DNA of 63,053 nt from Salipiger pentaromativorans (GTDB taxonomy: Bacteria > Pseudomonadota > Alphaproteobacteria > Rhodobacterales > Rhodobacteraceae): the NCBI RefSeq assembly GCF_024721115.1, contig NZ_JAMDHK010000015.1, positions 30,360 to 93,412 on the forward strand, read 5' to 3'. Position 1 is the first letter of the stretch, and each line of letters opens with the position of its first letter. The translations under genes and the position numbers were made by a program. Below, in pieces: positions 52,752 through 63,053 of the stretch. The notes beneath the pieces are model-generated. The model saw nothing but the letters and a program-made list of their open reading frames with translations, was not told the origin of the DNA and searched no databases.

Positions 52752-53582
52752 ATGAGCCAATCCGCCCCGCAACGCAGCCTCACCGCCTCCGACATCCGTG
52801 CGCGCAAGGGGGCCGATCCGCTGGTCTGCCTGACCGCCTATACGACCCCCGTGGCACAGCTGGCGGACGCGGACTGCGATCTGGTTCTGGTCGGTGACAG
52901 TGTCGGCATGGTGCTGCACGGGCTGCCCTCGACCCTCGGCGTGACGATGGAGATGATGGTGCTGCACGGCCGCGCCGTCGCCCGTGGCCTCAGCCGCGCG
53001 CTGATGGTCGTCGACATGCCCTTCGGCAGCTATGAGGAAAGCCCGGCCCAGGCCTTTCGCAATGCCGCCAAACTGATGGCGGAAACCGGGGCCGGCGCGG
53101 TCAAGCTGGAAGGCGGCGCGCATATGGAAGAGACGGTCCGCTTTATCGTGGATCGCGGCATCCCCGTCATGGCCCATATCGGCCTGACGCCACAGGCGGT
53201 AAACGCGCTAGGCGGCTATAAGGTGCAGGGACGCGGCGCGGATGCGGACCGGATCCTGGAAGACGCCCATGCGGTGACCCGCGCCGGGGCGTTCTCGGTC
53301 GTGCTGGAAAAGGTGCCCGCCGCTCTGGCGGATCAGATCACCGCGGGTATCGACATTCCCACGGTCGGCATCGGGGCCTCTTCAGGCTGTGACGGACAGA
53401 TCCTGGTGATCGACGACATGCTCGGCCTTTTCGATGCCTTCAAGCCGAAGTTCGTCAAGCGCTATGGCGATCTTGCCAGCGACGCCCGCACCGCCATCCG
53501 CACCTACGCCCAGGAGGTCCGCGCCCGCAGCTTCCCCGCCCCTGAACATGTCTTTTCGCAGGAGGAACCAGGCACATGTTGA
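52752..53582 (+). CDS. panB: 3-methyl-2-oxobutanoate hydroxymethyltransferase
   Basis: 276 residues. First committed step of pantothenate synthesis, using methylene-tetrahydrofolate. Motifs: [31 protein letters not shown] with the metal-binding Asp, [16 protein letters not shown], and [23 protein letters not shown] at 52752 is preceded by a perfect AGGAGG (52740-52745). It overlaps panC by 7 bases. Confidence 0.95.
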   Translation: MSQSAPQRSLTASDIRARKGADPLVCLTAYTTPVAQLADADCDLVLVGDSVGMVLHGLPSTLGVTMEMMVLHGRAVARGLSRALMVVDMPFGSYEESPAQAFRNAAKLMAETGAGAVKLEGGAHMEETVRFIVDRGIPVMAHIGLTPQAVNALGGYKVQGRGADADRILEDAHAVTRAGAFSVVLEKVPAALADQITAGIDIPTVGIGASSGCDGQILVIDDMLGLFDAFKPKFVKRYGDLASDARTAIRTYAQEVRARSFPAPEHVFSQEEPGTC

Positions 53583-54463
53583 TCATCCGGACCAAGGCCG
53601 AGCTGCGCGCCATGACCCAAGACTGGCGCCGCGCCGGAGAGAGCATCGGCGTCGTGCCGACCATGGGCGCGCTGCACGCCGGTCACCTCAGCCTTGTCGA
53701 CCGCGCCTGCGCCGAGAATGACCGGGTGATCGTGACGCTTTTCGTGAACCCCAAGCAGTTCAACAACCCCGAGGATCTGGCGAAATATCCCAGAACGGAA
53801 CACAGCGATGCGGAAAAGCTGACGCCTCACGGCGCGGATGTCCTTTATGTGCCCGATGGGACGCAGATGTACCCCGAAGGCTTTGCGACCACGATTTCCG
53901 TGGCCAGCGTCAGCGAAGGGCTCTGCGGGGGGGCGCGGCCGGGGCATTTCGACGGGGTGGCGACGGTGGTGACCAAGCTGTTCCTGCAGTGCGATGCCGA
54001 CCGGGCATATTTCGGTGAAAAGGATTACCAGCAACTGCAGGTGGTGACCCGGCTGGCCGAGGATCTGGATCTGAAGACCGAGATCGTCGGCTGTCCGACC
54101 GTGCGCGAGGACGACGGCCTCGCCATGTCGTCGCGCAACCTCCGGCTCGGGCCCGGGCCACGCGAAATTGCGCCGGTGATCGCCCAGGTCCTGGACGACG
54201 CCGCGCGTGTCATCTCCCGCGGCGGACAAGTCGCGCAGGCCCTCGATAACGCCAGGGCGGCGCTGCTCACTGCCGGGTTCGACACGATCGACTACCTGGA
54301 GTTGCGCAGCGATCCCGACCTCAAGCTGATGAACAGGGCAGACCGCCCCGGTCGCCTCTTCCTGGCCGCCTGGCTCGATGGCGTGCGCCTGATCGACAAT
54401 GTCCCTGTCGCGGGTCTCGCAAGCGTCCCGGCGCCCGAAGATCACCCGCTCGAGCCGGCCTGA
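53576..54463 (+). CDS. panC: Pantothenate synthetase
   Basis: 295 residues. Condenses pantoate and beta-alanine with ATP. Signatures: [19 protein letters not shown] (HIGH-like), [29 protein letters not shown] segment [11 protein letters not shown], and [10 protein letters not shown]. The usual length. It is translationally coupled to panB through the overlap. Confidence 0.95.
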   Translation: MLIIRTKAELRAMTQDWRRAGESIGVVPTMGALHAGHLSLVDRACAENDRVIVTLFVNPKQFNNPEDLAKYPRTEHSDAEKLTPHGADVLYVPDGTQMYPEGFATTISVASVSEGLCGGARPGHFDGVATVVTKLFLQCDADRAYFGEKDYQQLQVVTRLAEDLDLKTEIVGCPTVREDDGLAMSSRNLRLGPGPREIAPVIAQVLDDAARVISRGGQVAQALDNARAALLTAGFDTIDYLELRSDPDLKLMNRADRPGRLFLAAWLDGVRLIDNVPVAGLASVPAPEDHPLEPA

Positions 54464-54479
54464 CCCGGGCCGCCGCCTC

Positions 54480-55631
54480 TCAGTCCTGGGCTCGCAAACC
54501 GGACCGCGCGAGGGCGGCGATGAGATCCGTCCTGGTGACGATGCCGACAATCCGGCCCTTTTCAAGGACCGGCACCGCATCGACATCACCATCGGCCATC
54601 ATCGGCAGGAGCACTCCGACCGGAGTCGCCGGTACCGCCCGAGGCCCGGCGACGCTCATGATGTCCTTGGCTCGGACCGGCTGCGTACGATCCTGGTCGA
54701 TCAGGCGCCGAAACGCCGCGAGATAGCCACGGTCGAGCCGAAGCGCATCCTCGCGCGCTCGGTCGATCAGGTGAATCTGGAAGATCACGCCAAGATAATG
54801 CCCCTCGACCCCGGTCACCGGAAGCGATGTGAAGCGATGATGTCTGAACAGGTCCGCAATCTTTGACAGCGGAGTGTCTGGGCCAATGGTCACCAGATTA
54901 CGCGACATGACGTCGGTCGCGAGAAGCGGACCTGTCCGGTGCGCGGCGGCCTGCAACTCGGCCGCGCCGATCAACCGCGCCAGGTCTTCGACACCCAGAT
55001 TGAACGACTGGCGATACCGGTCCAGCAGCTCTTTCAGTTCTTCTCGGGACAGCCCGATGCGCTTGGCGGGATCGGGATCTTCGGTGCGGTGGCGACTTGG
55101 CTCATCGAACTGGCGGAATGGATATCTGCGCCCCGTGAGCCGGGCGTAGATCGCAGCACAGACGACCAGCGCGAGGGTGCCTGTGGCGACGGGCGCGATC
55201 GCGAACCAGAGTCCAAGTCGCTCGACCGCCTCCGGGCTCATCGCCGCTGTCATGGCGACCGCACCCGCCGGGGGATGGATCGCGCGACACAGGATGCCGA
55301 CCGTAATCGTCAGCCCGACCGCAAGGGCGATCCGCAGGACAGGGTCAGCGACCGCGGAACAGACCACCACACCGACCAGTGCCGCGAGAGTGTTGCCCAC
55401 CACCGCCGACCACGGCTGCGCCAACGGGCTGTTGGGCATTGCGAACAGCAGAACCGACGTCGCACCGAACGGGGCAATCAGGTAAAGGCCGAGCGTCAGG
55501 TCGACCACGGGCGACAACAGGAATGCGCCCGTCACCCCAAGCCCGATCAGGGCGCCGATCCCGGCGCGAAGGGCCTCGGCTGGCGAGGGGCGGCCAATAA
55601 CCGGGCCAAGCGAACGGAACAGGGACTCCAT
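54480..55631 (-). CDS. HPP-family membrane protein with two CBS domains
   Basis: 383 residues. The N-terminal 160 residues form four or five membrane helices and include IHPPAGAVAMTAAM, the HPP motif. The C-terminal part has paired CBS domains (LLATDVMSRNLVTIGPDTPL; FRHHRFTSLPVTGVEGHYLG; KDIMSVAGPRAVPATPVGVL; VDAVPVLEKGRIVGIVTRTD), which usually bind adenine nucleotides and gate transport. ATG at 55631 is chosen over 55691, which gives a non-membrane-like extension. It converges with panC, 16 bases apart. Substrate unknown. Confidence 0.85.
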   Translation of the reverse strand: MESLFRSLGPVIGRPSPAEALRAGIGALIGLGVTGAFLLSPVVDLTLGLYLIAPFGATSVLLFAMPNSPLAQPWSAVVGNTLAALVGVVVCSAVADPVLRIALAVGLTITVGILCRAIHPPAGAVAMTAAMSPEAVERLGLWFAIAPVATGTLALVVCAAIYARLTGRRYPFRQFDEPSRHRTEDPDPAKRIGLSREELKELLDRYRQSFNLGVEDLARLIGAAELQAAAHRTGPLLATDVMSRNLVTIGPDTPLSKIADLFRHHRFTSLPVTGVEGHYLGVIFQIHLIDRAREDALRLDRGYLAAFRRLIDQDRTQPVRAKDIMSVAGPRAVPATPVGVLLPMMADGDVDAVPVLEKGRIVGIVTRTDLIAALARSGLRAQD

Positions 55632-55733
55632 GACTGCTGCCTTGTCTGTTTTGCCTAAAGTTTCAGCAAGCGACGGCAGGCGCAAGCACATCCGCCCGGC
55701 ATTGAACCGGGCGCTCAGCCTGATAAGCTGCCG

Positions 55734-55830
55734 CTCACCTAGGGGTGTCCCGACAAGGGGCTGAGATATCGCTGGCGATTGCAGCGCGGTGACCCTTTGA
55801 ACCTGATCCGGATCATGCCGGCGAAGGGAC
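55734..55830 (+). promoter_or_regulatory. TPP riboswitch (nudix-thiD)
   Basis: THI element on the plus strand: AGGGGTGTCCC, the conserved GGGGCTGAGATA (CTGAGA at 55761-55766), a variable P3 stem, then GTGACCCTTTGAACCTGATC (55789-55808) and the closing strand CCGGCGAAGGGA. Downstream CCCTTGCCGG (around 55852) can pair with the closing strand, a possible switching partner that affects the nudix gene start. Confidence 0.93.
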
Positions 55831-55881
55831 AGGATCGCAGCGCTCTCTTGCCCTTGCCGGCCTCAGCATGACGAGGCCGCC

Positions 55882-56331
55882 TTGCCATATCAACCGACAG
55901 ACCCACGCCCGATCCCGGCGGCCATCGCCGTAGTCGTGCGCGACACCCAGGTGCTTCTCGTGCGTCGCGCCAATCCGCCCGATGCGGGCCTTTGGGGATT
56001 TCCCGGCGGTAGGATTGACCCGGGCGAACCCCTGTTCGACGCAGCCATCCGCGAACTGGCCGAGGAGACCGGCGTTTCCGCAGACCCGCTGCGGGTGATC
56101 ACGGCGCTCGACGCCTTTGATCACGACGGCACCGGCACCTTGCGCCGCCATTTCATCCTGGTCGCCGTCCTGTGCCGCTGGACCGCCGGAGACCCGATTG
56201 CCGCAGATGACGCGCTCGAGGCCCGCTGGATCGAGATCACGGCGCTGAAGGAAGGCCACCTCGCGCTCAGCCGCGATGTGGCCGAGCTTGCGGATCACGC
56301 GGCCGCCCTGATGGCAGAGGTGCCGGCATGA
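55882..56331 (+). CDS. Nudix hydrolase in a thiamine operon
   Basis: 149 residues from TTG at 55882. The Nudix box is complete: GRIDPGEPLFDAAIRELAEE followed by TG, preceded by VLLVRRANPPDAGLWGFPGG. It resembles MutT/ADP-ribose pyrophosphatase-like proteins. Being under a TPP riboswitch and overlapping thiD by 4 bases, it probably hydrolyses a thiamine-related or toxic pyrophosphate (inference). GAGG ahead of the TTG is the ribosome site. Confidence 0.85.
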   Translation: MPYQPTDPRPIPAAIAVVVRDTQVLLVRRANPPDAGLWGFPGGRIDPGEPLFDAAIRELAEETGVSADPLRVITALDAFDHDGTGTLRRHFILVAVLCRWTAGDPIAADDALEARWIEITALKEGHLALSRDVAELADHAAALMAEVPA

Positions 56332-57134
56332 TCCCCAATGTTCTGAGCATTGCAGGCACCGATCCCTCGGGCGGCGCGGGTATTCAGGCCGATATCAAGA
56401 CCTTCTCCGCGCTTGGCACCTATGCCTGTTCGGTCGTCATCGCCGTGGTTGCGCAGAACACCTGCGGCGTGCGGTCGTTTCAGGCGCTCGATCCCGCTTT
56501 CGTGGCCGACCAGATCGACGCGGTCTTCGACGACGTGCGCATCGACGCGGTGAAGATCGGCATGATCGCCAACGCCGGGATCGCCCGCGCGGTGTCCGAC
56601 CGGCTGCGCCATCACGCGGCGCGCAACATCGTGCTGGACCCGGTGATGGTGGCGAAAAGCGGTCATGCCCTTCTGGACCCGCCGGCGGTTTCGGCACTGC
56701 GCGAGGCGCTGGTGCCTCTGGCAGCAGTCATCACACCGAACCTGCCCGAGGCCGCCGTCCTGCTGAACCGTCCCGACGACTGGACCGCCGTGACCATGAC
56801 CGCCGCCCTGCCTGAACTCCTGTCTCTCGGGTCCGACTACGTTCTGCTCAAGGGCGGGCACCTGTCGGGCGCGGACAGTACCGACCTGCTGGCCGGCCCC
56901 GAAGGTACGCAGACGCTGCGCGCGCCCCGTATCACCACGACCAACGATCACGGCACGGGCTGTACCTTGTCCTCGGCCATTGCCGCGCTGTTGCCCTATC
57001 ACGACATGCCCGGGGCCGTGACCCGCGCCAAGGCTTATCTGCATGCCGCGCTGGCCCAAAGCGATGCACTGGGCGTGGGCCACGGGCACGGGCCGGTGCA
57101 TCATTTCCACGCGCTCTGGGCGTCAGACGGTTAG
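56328..57134 (+). CDS. thiD: HMP/HMP-P kinase
   Basis: 268 residues of the ribokinase fold, phosphorylating hydroxymethylpyrimidine to HMP-PP. Motifs: IAGTDPSGGAGIQADIKTFS, LDPVMVAKSGHALL, GSDYVLLKGGHLSG and the anion-hole DHGTGCTLSSAIAALL. ATG overlaps the nudix stop (ATGA). Its 3' end overlaps the convergent thiE by 12 bases. Confidence 0.95.
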   Translation: MIPNVLSIAGTDPSGGAGIQADIKTFSALGTYACSVVIAVVAQNTCGVRSFQALDPAFVADQIDAVFDDVRIDAVKIGMIANAGIARAVSDRLRHHAARNIVLDPVMVAKSGHALLDPPAVSALREALVPLAAVITPNLPEAAVLLNRPDDWTAVTMTAALPELLSLGSDYVLLKGGHLSGADSTDLLAGPEGTQTLRAPRITTTNDHGTGCTLSSAIAALLPYHDMPGAVTRAKAYLHAALAQSDALGVGHGHGPVHHFHALWASDG

Positions 57135-57757
57135 CGCGTCGATCCTGTCCCTGAGGGCGCGGGCGGCGGCCTCGGGGTCGGGCTGGCCGCAGATGGCGGA
57201 AACCACGGCGACGCCCTGCGCGCCGGCCTTCAGGACCTGCGCCACGTGCTCGGCCTTCAGCCCACCGATCGCCACGGCGGGCACCGGGCTGGCCGCAACC
57301 TGCGCCGCCAGCCCTTCGAAACCCACAGGGACCTTGTGATCCAGCTTGGAAGGCGTGGCAAAGACCGGCCCCGCACCGATGTAGTCGATCAGCGCCGGAT
57401 CGACGGCGGCGGCCAGCACGGGTGTCTCGACCGACAGGCCCAGCACCATCGCCGGACCGATCCGGGCGCGGGCCTCGGTCACGGCCATGTCCCCCTGCCC
57501 GATGTGCAGCCCGTCCGCACCAATCGCAACGGCGGCCTCCACGTCGTCGTTCACGATCAGCACCGCGCCGGTTCCGGCCAGCGCCGCCGTAAGTGCCCGG
57601 CCCGTCTCGATCATCCGCGCGGTGCCTGCCGCCTTGTCGCGCAGTTGCACCACCGTCGCCCCGCCCGCCACAGCGGCGCGGGCCGTGGCGATCACGCCGA
57701 CCCCGGCGCAGAGGCCGGGATCGAGCACGAGGTAAAGCGAGAGGTCGGGGCAACACC

Positions 57758-57761
<4 letters not shown>
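57123..57761 (-). CDS. thiE: Thiamine-phosphate synthase
   Basis: 212 residues, TIM barrel. It joins HMP-PP and thiazole phosphate. Motifs: LVLDPGLC, VVQLRDKAAGTARMI, LIVNDDVEAAVAIGADGLHI then GQGD, and IGAGPVFATPSK, FEGLAAQV, VAIGGLKAEHVAQVL. GTG at 57761 overlaps the thiM stop (GTGA). Last gene of thiC-thiM-thiE. Confidence 0.93.
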
Positions 57762-60572
<2,811 letters not shown>

Positions 60573-60775
60573 TGCCCGCAGGCTGTTCTGGGCGCGCGCA
60601 AATGTCAACGCATGATAAGGCGGGCCATTATTGTGACCTGTACGCGGCGAGCGACGCAGTGCTCAAAACGATCTCAGAGTGAGCCGGACACCGGTGATAT
60701 CGCGCTGCAACTTCGCGCGATGGACAACAAATTCCACGACTGATCCCAAGGCAAACAATGTCAGGCAATCCTGCG
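60573..60775. other. Gap between thiC leader and hipA
   Basis: 200 bases holding the promoter of the thiC operon (not resolved) and the downstream end of hipA. No gene seen. Confidence 0.4.
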
Positions 60776-62080
60776 CTACTTGTCACGCAAATTCATGCGA
60801 AACGTTTTCTCGATGCGGCTCACATCAGAATGCTCGACACCCGCCCGTTCAGCGAACTCGTGCCACTGCGCGACCGCGCCCACGATTTCCTCAATAGCTT
60901 GGTTCGCCCTGTTGGATTTCAGCCCCACGTTCGAAGCAAAAACCATGAGGTCGCCATGAGTGAAATCGTTTCGCTTTCCGGCCAGGCTCATTTGATGGTC
61001 GCGCGTCCATGAGCCAGAGGGATTGTAGGAATAGGCCACGTCATAGGCTGGGGACAGTCGCCAAGCGCCGGACCGGTCCATGAGGAAGGAGATATTCTTG
61101 ACGTGGTCATCTTGGTTGCGAGCGACAACGTTGAAGACAGCGCGCTTGTATTGTTGCTCCACCACATCCATTCCGAGCCCAAGATCCCTGATCGTCATGA
61201 TGGCCTGCTCGTAGGAATAAGAGGCCGGGTCATTGAAGTCGAAATGCTGCATCGCGCCGAGCGATTGCATGTGGACCTTTCGCCCTCGTTCGTCGCGGTC
61301 GAACCGACGTGTCATGAAATGGCTTCGTCCGCCTTCATGGTGAAGCCTGCATTCTGACATGTCGATGCCCGCCGCCGTCGCCATCAAGTAGTATGCGTAC
61401 TCGATTTTTCCGAAGCCTTGGGGATCGGCAAGCTCCTTATCTCGATTGTTGGACACACCGTCGAACTTCAAGAGCCAGTGCTCATATCCCTCGTCGACTT
61501 TAACTTGCCCTGACCTGAACTCCCCGGTGTCTCTGTTCCAGGCAAGCACCGCCTTCGCGCGCGCGCCACCCGCCGAAGTCCCGACGCTCAAAATATCTTC
61601 CAGCGCCCCTGCGTCATCCTCGCCTCCGAGCCTGCCGGCAAGGTCCTCGCGCTCGCTTAAGACCCTGTTAGCCAGATCCACCAACTGGGCCATTTCCAGC
61701 TTTTTGGACCGGGTCGCCTTGCGGACCGTTGGCTCGAACTCCAGCGCCCCGATTCCGCGGTTGCCGATGTAGCATAATCGATCTACTGGGCTGAACCGGC
61801 CCGCGCTTCGCCCCGTTTCTGCGAGCCATGCATCAATCAACCTGTTGCCGAACTTGTCTGGCAACGCGTCGGCCAACATGCCGGGTAGCCCTTTGAACGT
61901 TTCCTTCGGAAGAGCAGGAAACTCGTAGGGGGCTTCCCGTACTGGCATTTTCAAAGGCGCGACCTCAATACCCGCGCCCACAAAGGCCGGGTCGTATTGA
62001 AAGATGCCGAGTGCGCGTGTTTCATCCCAACTTACGGCACCGATGCGCCGACCCCACAATACTACGCTCGCGTCAGTCAT
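60776..62080 (-). CDS. hipA: HipA-family kinase toxin
   Basis: 434 residues. Serine/threonine kinase fold of HipA: N-terminal domain (VVLWGRRIGAVSWDETRALG), SVGTSAGGARAKAVLAWN (P-loop-like), VKVDEGYEHWLLKFDG, GRSHFMTRRFDRDERGRKVH, NQDDHVKNISFLMD (catalytic Asp and Asn) and LSPAYDVAYSY (metal-binding Asp). HipA toxins phosphorylate tRNA synthetases; the target here is unknown. ATG overlaps hipB by 8 bases. Confidence 0.9.
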   Translation of the reverse strand: MTDASVVLWGRRIGAVSWDETRALGIFQYDPAFVGAGIEVAPLKMPVREAPYEFPALPKETFKGLPGMLADALPDKFGNRLIDAWLAETGRSAGRFSPVDRLCYIGNRGIGALEFEPTVRKATRSKKLEMAQLVDLANRVLSEREDLAGRLGGEDDAGALEDILSVGTSAGGARAKAVLAWNRDTGEFRSGQVKVDEGYEHWLLKFDGVSNNRDKELADPQGFGKIEYAYYLMATAAGIDMSECRLHHEGGRSHFMTRRFDRDERGRKVHMQSLGAMQHFDFNDPASYSYEQAIMTIRDLGLGMDVVEQQYKRAVFNVVARNQDDHVKNISFLMDRSGAWRLSPAYDVAYSYNPSGSWTRDHQMSLAGKRNDFTHGDLMVFASNVGLKSNRANQAIEEIVGAVAQWHEFAERAGVEHSDVSRIEKTFRMNLRDK

Positions 62081-62411
62081 CTACTTCGTCACCCCAGGTC
62101 CATGATGATTTTTTGTGTTGTTCCGATCCAGGACTCGCTCTCCTTCGTTCCTTCCCCTTCTGTGAGACGCGTTCAATTGGCCTGATCTCTCCCTCTGGCA
62201 ACACAGAGAGTAGCGCATGCTCCAAATCGAGCGCAGCGGCGACGCGAAGAAAGGTGTCCAGTGTGGAAGGATCCCCAGCCTCAAGGCGACGCAGGGTGCG
62301 CACTCCGATGCCCGCCTTCTCGGCGAGATCAGTTTGCGTTACGTTGCGCGCGAGGCGCAGACGCGCAAGACGTTGCCCGATTTCATGTTCGATTTGTTGT
62401 GACGTCGCCAT
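62073..62411 (-). CDS. hipB: HipB-like XRE antitoxin
   Basis: 112 residues. An XRE HTH (IGQRLARLRLARNVTQTDLA; EKAGIGVRTLRRLEAGDPST) plus a hydrophilic tail rich in Lys/Arg/Ser likely to contact HipA. ATG at 62411 is preferred over 62429. First gene of the hipBA operon; autorepression is expected for the family. Confidence 0.88.
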   Translation of the reverse strand: MATSQQIEHEIGQRLARLRLARNVTQTDLAEKAGIGVRTLRRLEAGDPSTLDTFLRVAAALDLEHALLSVLPEGEIRPIERVSQKGKERRRASPGSEQHKKSSWTWGDEVDD

Positions 62412-62767
62412 TGCTTCTCTAAAGGCCAAACGTTGCCGATTAAGCTAGTTAACTTGCCGTAGCCGGTCACATATGGCCCTTTGTAGACTACTTTGTCAAC
62501 AGGTCTCAAGTGGCCTCTTGTGGCGCCGGATTGCCATCAAGCGGCCGCATGCGGCCTTTTAATGACGATTTCTGACTTCGCACTGGTGAATTGTTGGGGA
62601 ATGGACCCAAGCGAACCCAAGGTCTCTCCTGCGGAAACCGCGAACCGCATCGAGGTGCTGCCAGCTCATTTAGCCAAACTCCACATGCCCATAGCAGGCG
62701 TGATGGCAGCACCGGAAGGCCCGAGTTCATTGCAACAACGCTTCACGGCAGTTCAAAAGCCCATTGC
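62412..62767. other. Gap upstream of hipB
   Basis: About 355 bases. A small dyad TTAA-GCTAG-TTAA (62440-62452) lies 30 bases before hipB and may be its operator. A 14-bp palindrome GGCCGCATGCGGCC (62543-62556) followed by TTTT is also present. A plus-strand frame from 62493 to 62804 has unconvincing composition and was not called. Confidence 0.35.
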
Positions 62768-62818
62768 ACCCAACTTATCCGTTGCGTACTTGGCCACAAC
62801 ATAAAAGTTGGGTATATT
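62768..62818 (+). promoter_or_regulatory. Promoter with flanking inverted repeat
   Basis: TTGGCC (62790-62795), 17-base spacer, TATATT (62813-62818). ACCCAACTT (62768-62776) and AAGTTGGGT (62805-62813) form a perfect 9-bp inverted repeat whose right arm touches the -10 box. Likely operator for the gene at 62824. Confidence 0.55.
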
Positions 62819-62823
62819 GAGGC

Positions 62824-63053
62824 ATGACCATGAACGGAATCATCCTGAACGAAAAGGAAGCACGGGAAGCGCGCGCGCGGATTTCTCGTCTCTCCGAGGC
62901 ACTTCACTCGGAGCACGCGATGGAGCCGGTCGTGGCCGGTCTGCCGCCTGAGGTGGTTTCTCTAGTCTCGCGAATGATGAAGGCCGAACGCGAGCGCCTG
63001 ACCCAAGCAGTCGAGGCTTATGAAGTGGCCAAGGAAACACAAAAGCCCACAGC
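62824..63053 (+). CDS. Small gene running off the window, possible antitoxin
   Basis: ATG at 62824, open to the window end (76 residues so far). MNGIILNEKEAREARARISR then helical, Ala/Glu/Arg-rich sequence (PPEVVSLVSRMMKAERERLT). The N-terminal form resembles the leader helix of HTH antitoxins that sit after RelE-like toxins, and the promoter dyad points to autoregulation. No HTH is visible yet, so the assignment is weak. Confidence 0.45.
   Translation, partial: MTMNGIILNEKEAREARARISRLSEALHSEHAMEPVVAGLPPEVVSLVSRMMKAERERLTQAVEAYEVAKETQKPT

Noticed and set aside
62493-62804. Possible 103-residue plus-strand protein before the last gene
   Set aside because: No ribosome site, mixed composition, and its end lies inside the promoter dyad of the gene at 62824.

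Overview
The window reads as chromosomal DNA of an alphaproteobacterium, most likely a member of the Rhodobacteraceae (roseobacter group). This rests on the dense GC-rich coding, many GTG/TTG starts, the TTG-started NadA with NadB and NadC next to PanB-PanC, the thiamine locus layout, and a VirB/VirD4 conjugation module of the type common in that family. It is an inference from gene content, not from a marker gene; no rRNA or tRNA gene is seen.

Region 1 (1-9.8 kb) is central carbon metabolism: a full-length pyruvate carboxylase, an Lrp/AsnC regulator, and, divergent from the regulator, a pyruvate dehydrogenase operon (homodimeric AceE-type E1, single-lipoyl E2, and an E3 carrying its own lipoyl domain). 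AceE-type E1 is not the usual alphaproteobacterial form (PdhA/PdhB), so this may be a second, regulator-controlled complex.

Region 2 (about 10.1-47.9 kb) is a conjugative element. Its plus-strand half carries a VirB type IV secretion operon (VirB1-like transglycosylase, VirB2, B3, B4, a 55-residue lipoprotein, a second transglycosylase, B5, B8, B9, B10, B11, two small genes, B6). Toxin-antitoxin modules follow (RES-Xre, ParDE, and a HicA-like protein with an unusual HTH partner). On the minus strand lie VirD4, a relaxase with HxDxxHxH motif, and a MobC/HTH protein, in front of a hairpin-rich non-coding stretch (32.19-32.43 kb) that is the best oriT candidate. Beyond it, 15 kb of mostly solitary minus-strand genes form a probable leading region: DUF2493, a PIN-domain toxin pair, RadC-like, tandem DUF736, a 1418-residue methyltransferase-helicase, ParB-like, DUF3768, ArdC, and several unknowns. 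Two regulatory themes stand out: a near-palindromic site repeated in front of three transfer transcription units, and a roughly 20-bp stem-loop leader repeated upstream of five leading-region genes. No integrase, replication gene or att repeat was found, so how the element maintains itself is open.

Region 3 (48.2-60.6 kb) is cofactor biosynthesis: a Dabb protein, the ruin of a pabB-like gene, nadA and nadB (each broken by a one-base indel in a homopolymer), intact nadC, panB-panC, an HPP/CBS membrane protein, and a thiamine locus with two TPP riboswitches, one ahead of nudix-thiD and one ahead of thiC-thiM-thiE. The riboswitch-led arms converge.

Region 4 (60.7-63.05 kb) holds a HipBA-type toxin-antitoxin pair and the first part of another small gene preceded by a clear promoter and inverted repeat; it runs off the window.
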